Below, in pieces: positions 9,701 through 19,677 of a DNA stretch of 64,000 nucleotides. Location: contig NC_074716.1 of the NCBI RefSeq assembly GCF_947242115.1, positions 5,248,001 to 5,312,000 of the forward strand. Reading direction: 5' to 3'. The notes beneath the pieces were generated by a model. It had not been told where the DNA came from and ran no database searches. It was given only the letters and a program-made list of their open reading frames with translations. Each line of letters begins with the position of its first letter. Position 1 is the first letter of the stretch. Made by a program: the position numbers and the translations under genes. This DNA is from Biomphalaria glabrata. Taxonomy: Eukaryota > Mollusca > Gastropoda > Planorbidae.

Positions 9701-11780
9701 GACGCCTCCATATTGGTTTCACAGGCAGTAGACGCCTCCATATTGATTGATATGTAGTTGACGCCTCAATTTAAATATATATGCAGTGGAGTCCGTTATT
9801 GCATTGTCAGATATAGTAGACGCCCTAAATTTAATATCAATGGTAATGTGCGCCTCAATAATTTTTTTAAATTTCATATTCAGTAGGCGTTTCATATTGG
9901 TCATTTGTGGTAGATCGTGACCTCCGATTAGATTCACCCATTCATCTTTCAAATGAAATTCGGTCTGGAGGACTATCCACTTGAATAGGCAAACATTAAC
10001 GGGTATTCCCGCATGTTTTCATTAAAAGGTGCAATGAAGAAACAGCCGTCCAGGAACATTTTTGCGCGCCGTCTTTTACGTTTGGACCTATCGCCCTAAT
10101 ATTACAATTTTATACTCGAAGTTGATTTATACATTCTCTTGAACAGCACTTGTACGAATTTGTTCCGTCGTCTGGAATAAGAAATGTGCTTCTATCTTTG
10201 TGTCTTTCTGACTATTTCATTAGCTTTTGTTTTTCTATTTATAAATTATGGTTAAGTGTTTTATGTATTATAGCTACTTTACTTTTTATTCTTCTGTCCT
10301 GAAGTGTCTCTAGCTTTAGTGATTTTACTAATGATGTTAATGTTCTTAGCCCATATCAACATGGCTCCTAGGAAATAAAGACCATATGAAACAAGTAAAT
10401 TTAATGTATGACCATAAGTTGTCCTCAGACATTACTTATGTACTTGCACTTCAGCTGTCTACTTAGTCTTTGGGTTAGGTGTTTAATTTTAATATACTTT
10501 TTATGGACTCAAAGTTTCTTTAATTTATTATTAAACCAAAATATATTCACTTTGTATTCTGGAATATTTTTTTCTCATTCTTTTTTGATAGCTCTTAGTG
10601 AAATTTCTCAGGTCATCAACTGTTAGGTTGGTTTATTTTTCCGATAAGAATGTTTGTTGAAAGTTAAATGGTGTAATTAGGTTACACGTGTTCCGGAGCG
10701 TATCCGCCGATGACGGTTTTATTTTACTGGTTACTGCTTTTATTGGACTTTGTATTATAACGATGCCATGGTCAGATGGTGCTATCTTCACTTGTTAATG
10801 GAGCCACTCCTGTTGTTTCCATCTGGTTACATTTAATATATGACCATAGCATTTGTATTGTTATTCTCAGATACTAATTACTTTATGTATTCACTCAGAT
10901 ATTACATTTTTTATGTATTCACTCAGATATTACATTATGTATTCACCCTGCAGTTATTTGCTAACATTTTTTTGGGTTAGGTGTTTAATTTTAAGTTCTT
11001 TTTATAGACTCCTTCCGCTTTAGATTCTTAAAACCTTCTCAATAAATATCTTGTGATTGAACTGGTTTCAGTTTGTTACAAGGCAGTCCCTGGAGCAGCA
11101 GTGGCAGGGTCATGTCCCTGTAGTGGTGCAAATGCCGTCTGCCAGATGGTATTAGATCCATTCCCAATTGGTAAGTACTTCTTCACGTACTACATTGATT
11201 TGAGTACATATTTTCCGCATTAAAAAAAAGGAATTCTCTAATTCATAATTAGTGTTAACCTATTTATTAGTTTTGTGTATATGTATATAATCTAGCTAAA
11301 GAAGGAAATGCCTTGATAAGTACATCATTAACTATAATAGGTTTCTCTAGATTAATTGTCTTTATATTTTTTATTGAAAGTGTTTTACAGAACTAGTTAA
11401 GTAATGAATATTACTAGACCCAAGTCTAGACAAAAATAATGCATTGTTATATGTAAAGTAGCCCTTTCAGAACTTACTGTTTCTGGGGCCCAAATACCAT
11501 TTGGAGTTTGGTGGCCCTAAAAGCGCCTCGATTTGGATGGAAGCCAAGCATTTTGTCACTCAGCCACCAAGCCCCTTAGGTTGTTTATCTTATCTTATAT
11601 AATACAGACGTTACTTCAAAAAGAAAAAAAAAAAGATGATTACGTCCTACGATGGAAAGAAAGAAGCAAAAACAAAAAATCTTGCTTTAAAATATAAAAC
11701 TGTGATACAAATTTCTACTCTCTCTATAATTTAGTTCACTGATATATTTTAATTGTTACTTTTCAGGAAAATGTGTTTAG
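3677..11780 (+). CDS. Secreted cysteine-rich colipase/prokineticin-like protein, copy A
   Basis: Six exons: 3677-3703, 5400-5467, 5867-6006, 8356-8643, 11072-11170, 11767-11780 (636 nt, 211 aa). All introns are GT-AG with phases 0, 2, 1, 1, 1. Residues 1-26 form a signal peptide likely cut after AVHG, leaving an N-terminal Gln. Cys 49, 54, 59, 60, 69 and 81 form a half module (C-x4-C-x4-CC-x8-C). Cys 87, 93, 98, 99, 167, 176, 189, 191, 198 and 210 fit the ten-cysteine colipase/prokineticin/Dickkopf pattern, including the C-P-C pair. Residues 116-153 are a Tyr/Gly/Asn-rich linker. Cys 111 is extra and is not found in B or C, so it may be unpaired or form a dimer. The chain ends one residue after the last cysteine, as in copy 0. 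Its biochemical role is unknown. The first exon differs from that of B and C. Confidence 0.88.
3950..4915 (-). repeat. R1 family element, near full length (intron 1 of copy A)
   Basis: Non-coding interspersed element of about 0.95 kb, reversed here. One end (about 4800-4915) has an ACGGACGGACAGACAGAC tract and CTTTCGGGG. The other end corresponds to the part that in better copies carries CCCCGAAGTGGTCC and a terminal hairpin. Matching copies lie at 20510, 30530, 37715 and 60915. No ORF is present, so it is non-autonomous; the class is not clear. Confidence 0.75.
5400..5467 (+). CDS. Copy A, exon 2 (signal peptide core)
   Basis: Encodes the hydrophobic segment LSLITLTISSLIMAVHG and the start of the mature chain. 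Acceptor is TTCCAG and donor GTAAGT. Confidence 0.85.
5485..5625 (+). repeat. tRNA-like SINE, third type
   Basis: GGTCGAGGGGCTAAGTACG resembles a box A region and CTCGAGGTTCGCCACCCG a box B region, followed by a body. Single copy in the window, in intron 2 of copy A. It could also be an old tRNA pseudogene. Confidence 0.45.
5867..6006 (+). CDS. Copy A, exon 3 (six-cysteine half module)
   Basis: Contains [18 protein letters not shown], almost identical to copies B and C. Acceptor TTCTAG, donor GTAATG. Confidence 0.9.
6030..6290 (-). mobile_element. LINE 3' end (family with ATAAG-type tail)
   Basis: Antisense copy of the LINE whose coding end is seen at 20040-20520. The minus strand encodes the C-terminal end of the reverse transcriptase followed by a short 3' UTR and a tail rich in ATAAG. 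It begins about 25 bp after exon 3 of copy A. Truncated and decayed. Confidence 0.75.
6559..6749. mobile_element. Foldback MITE with 48 bp inverted repeats
   Basis: Arms 6559-6606 and 6702-6749 are inverted repeats matching at about 45 of 48 positions (hand count), starting CAATGGGCCTCATTCACCAA. A CACGTG hexamer sits in each arm (6601-6606 and 6702-6707) and a third lies between them. No clear target duplication was identified. Superfamily not assigned. Confidence 0.85.
6750..8355. other. Rest of intron 3 of copy A
   Basis: Contains a poly-A run (about 6780-6801) and a TA microsatellite (about 7035-7058). From about 7380 to 8200 the sequence has a more balanced composition, which may be an old unrecognised repeat. 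No exon-like sequence is seen before the exon 4 acceptor. Confidence 0.4.
8356..8643 (+). CDS. Copy A, exon 4 (second module, first half, and linker)
   Basis: Starts AYCPRLKKCY, carries the CC pair and the Tyr-rich linker, and ends in EGYCVPPVASG. Acceptor is GTTTAG and donor GTAAGT. Confidence 0.9.
8815..8999. repeat. Degenerate tandem array, left part
   Basis: Diverged repeats of the type TAGTAGACGC...TATTGAT, continued at 9690-9930. The two parts are separated by a solo LTR and a SINE. Confidence 0.5.
9000..9374 (+). mobile_element. Solo LTR fossil
   Basis: Starts TGTTGTAAC and ends CTACAACA, with short inverted termini and an ATAT duplication on both sides (8996-8999, 9375-9378). An AATAAA lies in its 3' third. 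No internal coding region is attached. Family uncertain; Ty3/gypsy-type is a guess. It lies in intron 4 of copy A. Confidence 0.7.
9430..9692 (-). repeat. SINE-1 copy, antisense
   Basis: Full body and tRNA-like head on the minus strand, moderately diverged. Confidence 0.8.
9693..9935. repeat. Degenerate tandem array, right part
   Basis: Repeats of AGTAGACGCCTCCATATTGA at irregular spacing. It looks like the continuation of 8815-8999 after insertions. Confidence 0.6.
10130..10300 (-). mobile_element. LINE 3' fragment (ATAAG-tail family)
   Basis: Matches the minus-strand pattern seen at 6200-6330, for example TTTGTGTCTTTCTGA. Heavily decayed. Confidence 0.5.
10395..11015. repeat. Diverged direct duplication
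   Basis: About 10398-10510 and 10840-11015 share TATGACCATA and GGGTTAGGTGTTTAATTTTA. The second copy also has a 26-27 bp tandem (TATGTATTCACTCAGATATT) repeated at about 10884-10945. It lies just before exon 5 of copy A. Confidence 0.6.
11072..11170 (+). CDS. Copy A, exon 5
   Basis: Encodes VCYKAVPG to LDPFPIG, including the C-P-C pair. Acceptor TTTCAG, donor GTAAGT. Confidence 0.9.
11588..11655 (-). mobile_element. LINE 3' tail (ATAAG-tail family)
   Basis: Only the terminal 3' UTR remains: TAATACAGACGTTACTTCAA followed by GATGATTACGTCCTACG. Confidence 0.7.
11767..11780 (+). CDS. Copy A, exon 6 (stop)
   Basis: Encodes GKCV and a TAG stop. Acceptor TTTTCAG. Confidence 0.85.
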
Positions 11781-11983
11781 TAATTGAAAGTTTAGCGTAA
11801 CCTACATACTGACCAATCATCACAGTGTTGGTGGCGAGTTGCAGAACATGAAAACCTCCAATGATTCCACAATGTAGGGCCTACACACCATTTATTATAG
11901 CTATTATAGACTTTATGATCGTATTAAATGTTTACTTTGTATAAAACAATTTATGTGACTTTTGTTTGTTTTATTTTTTGTGT

Positions 11984-11989
11984 AATAAA
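11984..11989 (+). other. Polyadenylation signal of copy A
   Basis: AATAAA about 200 nt after the copy A stop. Confidence 0.55.
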
Positions 11990-12109
11990 CTACATAAAAT
12001 CTTCAACGGCTAAATCTTCCGGAATAACAAAAAGAAAGGACGGATCATTATCACATTTTGCTAGTCGGAACACTTAGACATTGACTCATTTGAGTGTCCT
12101 GCTTTAGTA

Positions 12110-12423
12110 TTGCGAGGCCAATCATCATAGAAGGCCTGATAACTGACCTGCAACGTCACAACCTATGGGCAGTGGAGACGAAAAGCTCCTTTCCGTGTCA
12201 CAGGTCTGTACTGATCCTTCCGAGAAACCACTACATGCTGGGACACTTTCCATAGAGCACAAGAAAAGAATCGGGCAGTGTGTTCTAAGGTCTCCTTTTA
12301 AGGGGTAGCCAGAACCGTGTGATTGTCAAAAGAGTTGATCCGAAGGCTCTTCAAACTCTAGGTGTGTAAGCCTGCTTGAATAAACCGTTCTGTTTGGAAG
12401 AGGTCCAAATCAATGTCTATGTC
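12110..12423 (+). repeat. GC-rich element E, left part
   Basis: Includes GATCCGAAGGCTCTTCAAAC and TCTGTTTGGAAGAGG, matching 54360-54490. It is interrupted by a hAT remnant and continues at about 13140. Class unknown. Confidence 0.55.
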
Positions 12424-13130
12424 ATGGTTGGGCAAATTACAACCCGCGGGTCACATGCGGCCTGCCGGAGTGTTTTATGCAGCCCACGGACACCTACAGA
12501 AATCAGGTGTGTTCACAATAGATACATATAAAAATGCAAATATATTAAAAATAATTCTAAATATTGAGACTTTCCCACTATAAATTAAAGAAGTAAATTA
12601 AGATTAAGCTAATTGGCTCTACTTCAATACACTCAGTCTAAGACACAATCTCAGGCCAGTAGTTATTCAATAATTCAATGCCATGAAGAACTGTGTTGAG
12701 TGTTGGGTATGCTTGAAACAAGATGGCAAGTGCAACAACTGATGGAACTCGATCTATGACTGAGAAAAATAGTTGTTGTTGTTTTAAATAAAGAATATCT
12801 TAAAACTCTAAACAGGAAAGTTAGCTCAAAGCTGCATAAAATATCTCCTTATTATTGGCTAAAACATTTGAATAGAAAAAGTTATCAGAGCTAGAAATCT
12901 TAACCACAGGCAGCTCCGAAAAGTACTTAAAGATTTAGAAACAAAAATATTCCGTTGTATTCGCTGGCTTAGCATGAACAAGGTAATGAGAAGAATTTTA
13001 AAAAATCTCAAAGAAGAAATGTGTATGTTCCTTGAAGGACAAAACTGTGACTTTATTACTAATATCTCAAATTAAATTTATGAGACAGATTTCATATTTT
13101 TCTTAGCAGACATAGCAATGGGTTGTTAGC
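12424..13130 (+). pseudogene. hAT transposon remnant with transposase fragments
   Basis: The left end TTGGGCAAATTACAACCCGC matches the inverted right end of the hAT element at 53676-57427, and interior stretches also match it. At about 12950-13060 the plus strand encodes RWLSMNKVMRRIL and KEEMCMFLEGQNCDF, the conserved RWLS...L..F(L) block of hAT transposases of the GTF2IRD2/ZBED group. Many stops and large deletions mean it is dead. It was inserted into element E. Confidence 0.75.
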
Positions 13131-13139
13131 ACATGAAAT

Positions 13140-13684
13140 GTAAGTGCTAGCACTCCGGGCGCATGGACTAGAATACATGGCCGAAGTCCGAGCAACACCG
13201 GAATCCCCGCCATTTTCTTATGTTGTACCAAGCTAACCGTGCAGGACTCGCCATTAGTGTAACGGTCCCTTTAGGAACCGTTGCACCGTGGAAGCTCTCT
13301 TTCAACTTCACACTGTGAAATTGGAAAGCTCTCGCATTCCCTTAGACCAGAGGTTCTCAACCTGTGGGTCGCGACCTCATTTTGGGTCGATTGACGATTT
13401 GCCAGGGGTCGCCTAAGACCATCGAAAATATGGATTGTTATTGTCTATTCTTCTATTGCTGTATGTGTGTGTGTGTGTGGGGGGGGGGGGGGTCGCGTCA
13501 GAGTGGGAATTGTAAAAAGGGGTCGCCGAGTATAAAAGGTTGAGAACCGCTGCCTTAGACATTCCCACAGGAGTTTTGTTTTGCTATTCATTTAGCTACG
13601 TCACTTCCTCAAGTGATCGTTTCCAAACGAGTGCCATGATGAGGCAGAATAGTGTACCCGGGGTAGCCTGAACCATGGACCAGT

Positions 13685-13690
<6 letters not shown>
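13140..13690 (+). repeat. GC-rich element E, right part
   Basis: Matches 54500-54850 (TGTACCAAGCTAACCGTGCA, GTAACGGTCCCTTT, GCCATGATGAGGCAG). It is itself interrupted by a 205 bp hAT MITE. Confidence 0.65.
13348..13552 (+). mobile_element. hAT MITE, 205 bp
   Basis: Inverted termini CAGAGGTTCTCAACCTGTGG and TTGAGAACCGCTG, with a perfect 8 bp duplication CCTTAGAC (13340-13347 and 13553-13560). It contains TG and G runs. The same family is found inverted at 18738-18936. Confidence 0.92.
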
Positions 13691-13719
<29 letters not shown>

Positions 13720-13887
13720 TATTTGACATAAATTTGTTTTAAGATGAAAATACAGAACAGCTGATATCGATAATTAAACTATAGTAACGTATTGTCCAAG
13801 AATCTAAATGTCATACATATAAGTCACTTATATAATTTCAAACCATAATTTGACATAATTTATTTTTTTTTTAAAACAAATTCGAAA

Positions 13888-13952
13888 CAACTTAATAGTT
13901 AATGAAATATAAGTCAGTACAACTTAATAGTTAATGAAATATAAGTCAGTAT
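13888..13952. repeat. Two-copy tandem, about 32 bp
   Basis: ACAACTTAATAGTTAATGAA... occurs twice in immediate succession. Confidence 0.8.
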
Positions 13953-13979
13953 AGAGATTTTCATTTAACATTTATATGC

Positions 13980-14885
13980 TCTTTACTTTTAAAAACCGGA
14001 ACATGTGTTTTTGCAACTTTAAAGCACAAAATTTAAATGTAATATAAGTTAGAAAAGCAAAACAACATTCGTTGGCATTTATTAGTTTTTAATAACAACA
14101 TCTGGGACAATTTATTATAGAAACTTAAAGGCATTGCGATGTTGTGGTAGGAACTTTAAAGGTTAACTAAGATTTTCATTAACTTTTAGTGTTGATTTTT
14201 TTATAAACGAGACGGACAGACCAATCTACAGACAAAACGCACAAAAATAAGCGGTTTTTATTCTGATTGGGGCACTAAACAAAAAATAAATAAAATTTGA
14301 ATATTTACAAAATGTTAGGGAACTTGCATAGTACCTAGTCTTGCCGCTGCTTGTCATGCTACTACACGAAACTTTGCAAAAAATCCATTAAAAAAATGTG
14401 CGTGATATTTACATACAAAGTGCATTCTTAGCCTTTATAAACAAACAGAAATGTTTTCTTTTAATTTTAGCAGGTAGTTGACTAGAAAAAAAAAGAACAG
14501 TTTACTATTATTTATATTTGTTGTGAACATTTCTTGTACATTTTATAAATATATTTAACTTAGATATACTGAAAAAAAAAATGACATTATCCTTTGTTAA
14601 CATAATTGTAACATTATCTCCCTTACATTTATTTAATTGTTTTAGAATTGGTGTATTTTTTATGAAAAAATTGCATGCATACTTAATTTTATAAATTAAA
14701 TGGTTTGCTTTTCGAAAACAAAAAGTAGCCGTATCACCTAAACTTTGCAAGCCGCATCGTATGGTGAAATAATATTTTTCATTTCTCTTCAAGTTTTTGA
14801 GATCTGAGTGTGACAGACGGACAGACGGACATTTTGCACACACTTAACAGCGGCATTTTCCCTTACGGGGGCATTTTAAAAAAAG
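13980..14885 (-). repeat. R1 family copies, diverged
   Basis: Two antisense 5' parts of R1: about 13980-14280, ending near GAGACGGACAGACC, and 14430-14885, ending with GACAGACGGACAGACGGAC and CTTACGGGGGC. An ORF on the minus strand here is not a gene. Confidence 0.6.
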
Positions 14886-15439
14886 GTTGTCTAAGGGGAA
14901 GAACATTTGTACATCCATAAGTATCAAGACTTCTTATCAAACAAAAGTATCACTAATTAATTAGCTAGTTTTTTTTTTAATTTATGTGTTGTTATCGACA
15001 AATAATCATTGTTTATACATTTGTATCAGACAGAATGAACCGATCTATGTTTTATCTTTGCTTTATTGATATTTTATTTTTGTTTTCTCTATGTTTTCTC
15101 TATGTTTTATCTATGTTTTGTGTATGTTTTATCTAAGTTTTATCTATGCTTTTCTATGTTTTATCTGTGTTTTATCCATGTTTTGTAAAAACTAATGTGT
15201 ACGGGCAAAGTTTTACTATCAGGTTATGACTCTAATGACTTAAAGGTTATCACATACAGACTACGATACTGAATAGCTTTTAAAATTTTATTTCCAATGT
15301 TAAGGATAACACTTCGACAGCCACATAGAGAAAGAACAGGCTTAAAGATTTTTCTTTCTGGCAGTTACAATGTGGTTTTGATAAAGGACAGATTTTGAGT
15401 CCAGATCTATTGTATGCTACGATATAAAAGCAAAGTTAC
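14886..15439. repeat. AT-rich spacer with an 11 bp degenerate tandem
   Basis: About 15055-15185 has repeated TTTTATCTATG-like units. The remainder holds nothing recognised. Confidence 0.55.
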
Positions 15440-15535
15440 AAATAGAGTTTGTGTGGAAACACAAACTCAAAATCGGCCCACGAAGTGGTCCTCTCAAGCA
15501 TTAACAAGGAAGGTTTCAATATTTTAAGAAAGAAT
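15440..15535 (-). repeat. R1 3' end fragment
   Basis: Terminal hairpin GTTTGTGTGGAAACACAAAC followed by CGAAGTGGTCC. Confidence 0.75.
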
Positions 15536-15539
15536 ATCA

Positions 15540-15795
15540 GAAATATGAGCTGCGGCTGAGTGGTAAAGTGCTTGACTTCCGAATTGAATCATCCAGGGTT
15601 CGAATCCTGGTGGAGACTTGGATTTTATATTTCAGGATCTTTGGGGCACCATTGAGTCTACCCAGCTTTAATGGGTACTTAACATTATTTGGGGAAAAGT
15701 ACAGGATGTTGGTCGTTGTGCTGGCCACATGACACCCTCGTTAACAGTAGAGCCCTATAGATCGCAAGGTCTGAAAGAGAAACTCTACTTTTCTT
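15540..15795 (+). repeat. SINE-1 copy
   Basis: tRNA-like head and body are present. Its 3' end (GGTCTGAAAGAGAAACTC) runs directly into the 17 bp satellite. Confidence 0.85.
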
Positions 15796-15796
15796 T

Positions 15797-16745
15797 ATGA
15801 ACTACAAACTATTAACAGCTACAAACGATCAACAACTACAAACTACCAACAACTACAAACTATCAACAACTACAGACTATCAAGAACTACAAACTATCAA
15901 CAATTACAAACTATCAACAACTACAAACTATCAACAACTACAAATTATCAACAGCTACGAACTATCAACAACTACAAATTATCAACAACTACCAACTATC
16001 AACAATTACAAACTATCAACAACTACAAACTATCAACAACTAAAAACTATCAACAACTACAAACTATCAACAACTACCAACTATCAACAACTACAAACTA
16101 TCAACAACTACAAATTATCAACAACTACGAACTATCAACAATTACAAACTATCAACAACTACAAACTATCAACAACTGCCGACTATCAAGAACTACAAAC
16201 TATCAAGAACTACAAACTATCAACAACTACAGACTATCAACAACTACAAACTATCAAGAACTACAAATTATCAACAACTACAGACTATCAACAACTACAA
16301 ACTATCAAAAACTACAGACTATCAAGAACTACAGATTATCAAGAACTACAAACTATCAACAACTACAGACTATCAAGAACTACAAACTATCAACAACTAG
16401 AAACTATCAACAACTACAAACTATCAACAACTACAAACTATCAAGAACTACAAACTATCAAGAACTACAAACTATCAACAACTACAAACTTTCAACAACT
16501 ACAAACTATCAACAACTACAAACTATCAACAACTACAAACTATCAACAACTACAACCCTATCAACAACTACAACCCTATCAACAACTACAACCCTATCAA
16601 CAACTACAACCCTATCAACAACTACAACCCTATCAACAACTACAAACTATCAACAACTACAAACTATCAACAACTACAACCCTATCAACAACTACAACCC
16701 TAACAACAACTACAACCCTATCAACAACTACAACCCTACCTCCGT
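15797..16745. repeat. Minisatellite, 17 bp unit changing to 18 bp
   Basis: About 44 copies of CAACAACTACAAACTAT (17 bp), then from about 16545 mainly CAACAACTACAACCCTAT (18 bp). Neither unit makes a stop in the forward frames, which gives a 331-codon open frame of Asn/Tyr/Gln/Thr/Leu repeats. This is not a credible gene. Confidence 0.95.
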
Positions 16746-16834
16746 CGATACACAAAGAAGAGACATGCTTGTCTCGAAAGTGTTACCGATAATGTTGTAT
16801 TGTTGGTTCGACTAACGACCTGATACCTCATGAT

Positions 16835-16975
16835 TAGAGATGGGAATCGAACTCCAACTTTTAAAGTTCGGGTTCGCTTCGGTCAGATTTAAGTTCGGTT
16901 TTGTTTCGGTTCGATGACGAGTATAGTTCGGGTTCGGTTCGGTCTGGTCTAAAGTTCGGGTTTTCCTAATCGTGC
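16835..16975 (+). mobile_element. hAT-like element end
   Basis: GAGATGGGAATCGAACTCC followed by several copies of TTCGGGTTCGGTTCGGT. It matches the inverted end of the decayed hAT at 62690-63478. No transposase part is seen here. Confidence 0.55.
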
Positions 16976-17297
16976 CATTACAAACTATATGTATAATAAA
17001 TATTCTAAATTATGTCATAAGTTACTATACCAATTTTTCAGTTAGCCTGTCCGTTTACAGTAACAGATTCGGATGTTATTACAGGGGGTGCCACGATGAG
17101 GCCTGGAATATATCCCCGGATTAGACACACCGGATTTTTCCATGAATTTGAAAAGATGAAGTGAATTTTAATTGGTTTTATCTAGTGTTACTTAAAAGTT
17201 TTACACAGTTACCAGGACTCCATTCTTGTCACTAATTTTTTATCTCTTTGCCTACATTTTTAAAATCTTGCGATGTTCTCGTCTGCCGTATTCAGAG

Positions 17298-17553
17298 ATG
17301 CGACGCGGTGACTTAGTGGTAAAGAGCTTGGCTTCAGAACCTGGGGTCCTGGGTTCGAATGTCGGCGAAGACTGGGGTTTTAAATTTCAGGACCCTTAGG
17401 GTATTCCTGAGTCCACCCTACTCTAATGGGTACCTGACTTCAGTTGGTGAAAGTAAAGGCGGTTGGTCGTTGTGCTGGTAACATGACACCCTGCTCGTTA
17501 ACCGTTTGCCAAAAAAACAGATGACCTCAACATCATCTGCCCTATAGATCGCA
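17298..17553 (+). repeat. SINE-1 copy
   Basis: Head with TAGTGGTAAAGAGCTTGG and GGTTCGAATG, and full body to ATAGATCGCAAG. Confidence 0.85.
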
Positions 17554-18129
17554 AGATTCGAGTGATTGTAGGCAATCATGCTTGAAATTAACATTTCGTA
17601 CAGAGGGACATTGAATTGTGACAATTTGTAGCTTGTTGACAGTATAGAGGGACTTCTTACAGCCTGTCTGGGTTCTATTCTTGCTTTGCTTTGTCTTTGC
17701 TCGTTAGGGGTTACACAATTACTCAATTCCAATTAATTAATACTTGCTTGGCTCATTAATGGTTATACAAATAAGAACAATTACCACTAGATACACTTTA
17801 ACTCTAACAATAGATATCCATTGAAATACAAATAATACTTTAATATTCAATAAGCACACAATGACATCAACTTCAATAAATATTAAAACAAAACCACCAG
17901 TCCAGGAAGCAACCGTCCAACCTTCCTGGACAGGGGACAAGACCTCACTAACTTAACACACTCTCTCGCACATTCAAGGAAGACTAGACCATTCAGTTCA
18001 TAACACGTGCAAGACTATTCACATTCATTACATGGGAGTACCTAAGCAAGGGGATATAACTATCATACCGAAATATCAAAGTAAAAAATTCACTCTCGCC
18101 TTACCTGCCCCTGACATGGTCCAACAGTT
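17554..18129. other. No gene seen
   Basis: Mixed AT-rich sequence. Open frames on the minus strand show no family features. It may contain an old unrecognised repeat at about 17730-18060. Confidence 0.35.
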
Positions 18130-18500
18130 ACGCAGGGCAAGGCAAGTATTGCTATGGAGTTCGAACGTATGCCAAAAGCAGTCTTATTTTTTTGTGAGCT
18201 GAAAGGTGGTTGACGTACAGAAGTGCCCCAAGAACACGCTTTAAAGTCCAGCATAGACGTCACCTGAGAGTGAAACCCGTTGCAGGCGGCTACAGAATAG
18301 GACAGCTGGATGTCACTGACAAAGTCCGCGGGATACAAATTTGAGACCAAAAGAAAAATTCACTGCAGCGACAGACGTAGACGGCGAAAGCAAAATCTAA
18401 ATCGACCACCGGCGGACAAGGGTTATGCCTGCGCTTGATGTGGCAAAATATATAGTCGCAGCTGGGGCTGCGTATCCACGGGAAATACTACATTTCTAAT
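18130..18500 (+). mobile_element. LINE 3' end with zinc-finger tail, decayed
   Basis: The plus strand, in broken frames, resembles the C-terminal region of the LINE family seen at 25141 and 51263: a basic RRRRRKQN stretch, then a cysteine/histidine-like tail around 18420-18480. Several frameshifts are present. Confidence 0.55.
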
Positions 18501-18737
18501 TAATCTTCGGACCTAAAGACAAGCCCTATTATTGGTAGCTTGTACTCAATTGCTTCTCATATTTGTGCTGATAATATCAGAAACCTGATTGTCCACACGA
18601 ATTGATATTATCGCCCCTCCCGCCCCCCCCCCCAACACACCAAAAAAAAAAATAGACCCATGGCTTGGCTAATTGGAGTCGCCTCAGAATCTGTTTTTGT
18701 AATGGAGTTTTTGTTTTTTCTTTTGTTCTGGTTAGAT

Positions 18738-18936
18738 CAGCGGTTCTCAACCTTTCAAGCTCGGCGACCCCTTTTTACAACCCCCCACTCTTCCGCGACC
18801 CCCACCCACACACCCACACTTACACAGCAATAAAAGAATCGACACAAACAATCCATTTATTGACGGTCTTAGGCGACCCCTGGAAATCGTCAATCGACCC
18901 CCAAGGGGGGTCGCGATCCACAGGTGAGAACCCCTG
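18738..18936 (-). mobile_element. hAT MITE, 199 bp
   Basis: Inverted copy of the MITE at 13348. The left end is CAGCGGTTCTCAACCTTTCA and the right end GAGAACCCCTG. A perfect 8 bp duplication GGTTAGAT flanks it (18730-18737, 18937-18944). Confidence 0.92.
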
Positions 18937-18976
18937 GGTTAGATAATTAATTATCTTCTAGTTCATAAATATCTTA

Positions 18977-19063
18977 TAAATTTTAAAATAGTTTTATTTA
19001 TACTTTTTTTTGTGGGATTGATGTAGTGTAAGACAGCATTATTCATATTACACTGACACTTTG
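18977..19063. repeat. Direct repeat, upstream copy (brackets copy B promoter)
   Basis: About 87 bp sharing GTGGGATTGATGTA and GTAAGACAGCATTATTCATA with 19684-19775. Confidence 0.75.
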
Positions 19064-19069
19064 GAACGA

Positions 19070-19310
19070 CAGTAGAGTGGTTAATCTCATGGCTTGTAAA
19101 CCTCGAGTCCTAGGTTCAAAATTTCTGAAAAGACTGGGAGTTTTAGGGCGCCCCTACGTCCACAATATGGGTATCTTACTGCATCTGACTGTAAATGGGA
19201 AAAGTAAAGGCGGCCATTCGTTGTGCTGACCACACGATACGCTCGTCAACCGAAGGCCAAAGAAACATGAACATCATCTGCAAGGTTTGAAAGGAGAACT
19301 TTACATTTAT
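19070..19310 (+). repeat. SINE-1 copy, diverged
   Basis: Weak head, clear body and 3' end (AAGGTTTGAAAGGAGAACTT). Confidence 0.7.
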
Positions 19311-19541
19311 TCCAAATAATGACCTATTTATTCATATAAGATATTTTTACAAAAAAAACATACAAGGAAATGTTGTTTAAGTGTGGGTGTGTGAAATTAG
19401 TGTAAAAAAGGCAGCGACAGTGTTTAGATACCGTGAACAGATAAAGAAACATTTTTTATTGCCGCGAAAGACTTTTATGTCTTATGTAGCAATTAAGTTT
19501 TGACAATAGTAAAAACAGGACAGTTTGGCCTGCCCCCAATG

Positions 19542-19588
19542 TTTCAGAAAGATTTGACGATCGCCTCGTTATTTCCTCAGGATAAAAG
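19542..19588 (+). promoter_or_regulatory. Probable core promoter of copy B
   Basis: TTTCAGAAAGATTTGACGAT (19542 on) and a TATA-like GATAAAAG (19581-19588) match a block at 35385-35424 upstream of copy C. Both are followed by a related leader containing GTGTCGCA. Conservation between two paralogues supports function. Confidence 0.6.
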
Positions 19589-19656
19589 CTAATAGTGATA
19601 TAAAATTGTGTACTCAAATATTGTGTGTGTCGCACGTCGAACTTTGGGAACAGAAC

Positions 19657-19677
19657 ATGGAGGGTTCACTGGTTCAG
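19657..19677 (+). CDS. Copy B, exon 1
   Basis: Encodes MEGSLVQ before donor GTAGTC. Copy C has MHAILVQ with the same length and phase, and the leader before the ATG is also alike. Confidence 0.75.

Noticed and set aside
15797-16792. 331-codon open frame
   Set aside because: It is entirely a 17/18 bp minisatellite starting at a SINE tail. Openness follows from the unit lacking stops.
18090-18350. Minus-strand open frame ending in a good CAG-GTAAGG donor, resembling a host exon
   Set aside because: The plus strand of the same region lines up, in broken frames, with the C-terminal end of a zinc-finger-tailed LINE. An in-frame stop lies right after the only acceptor-like AG on the minus strand.
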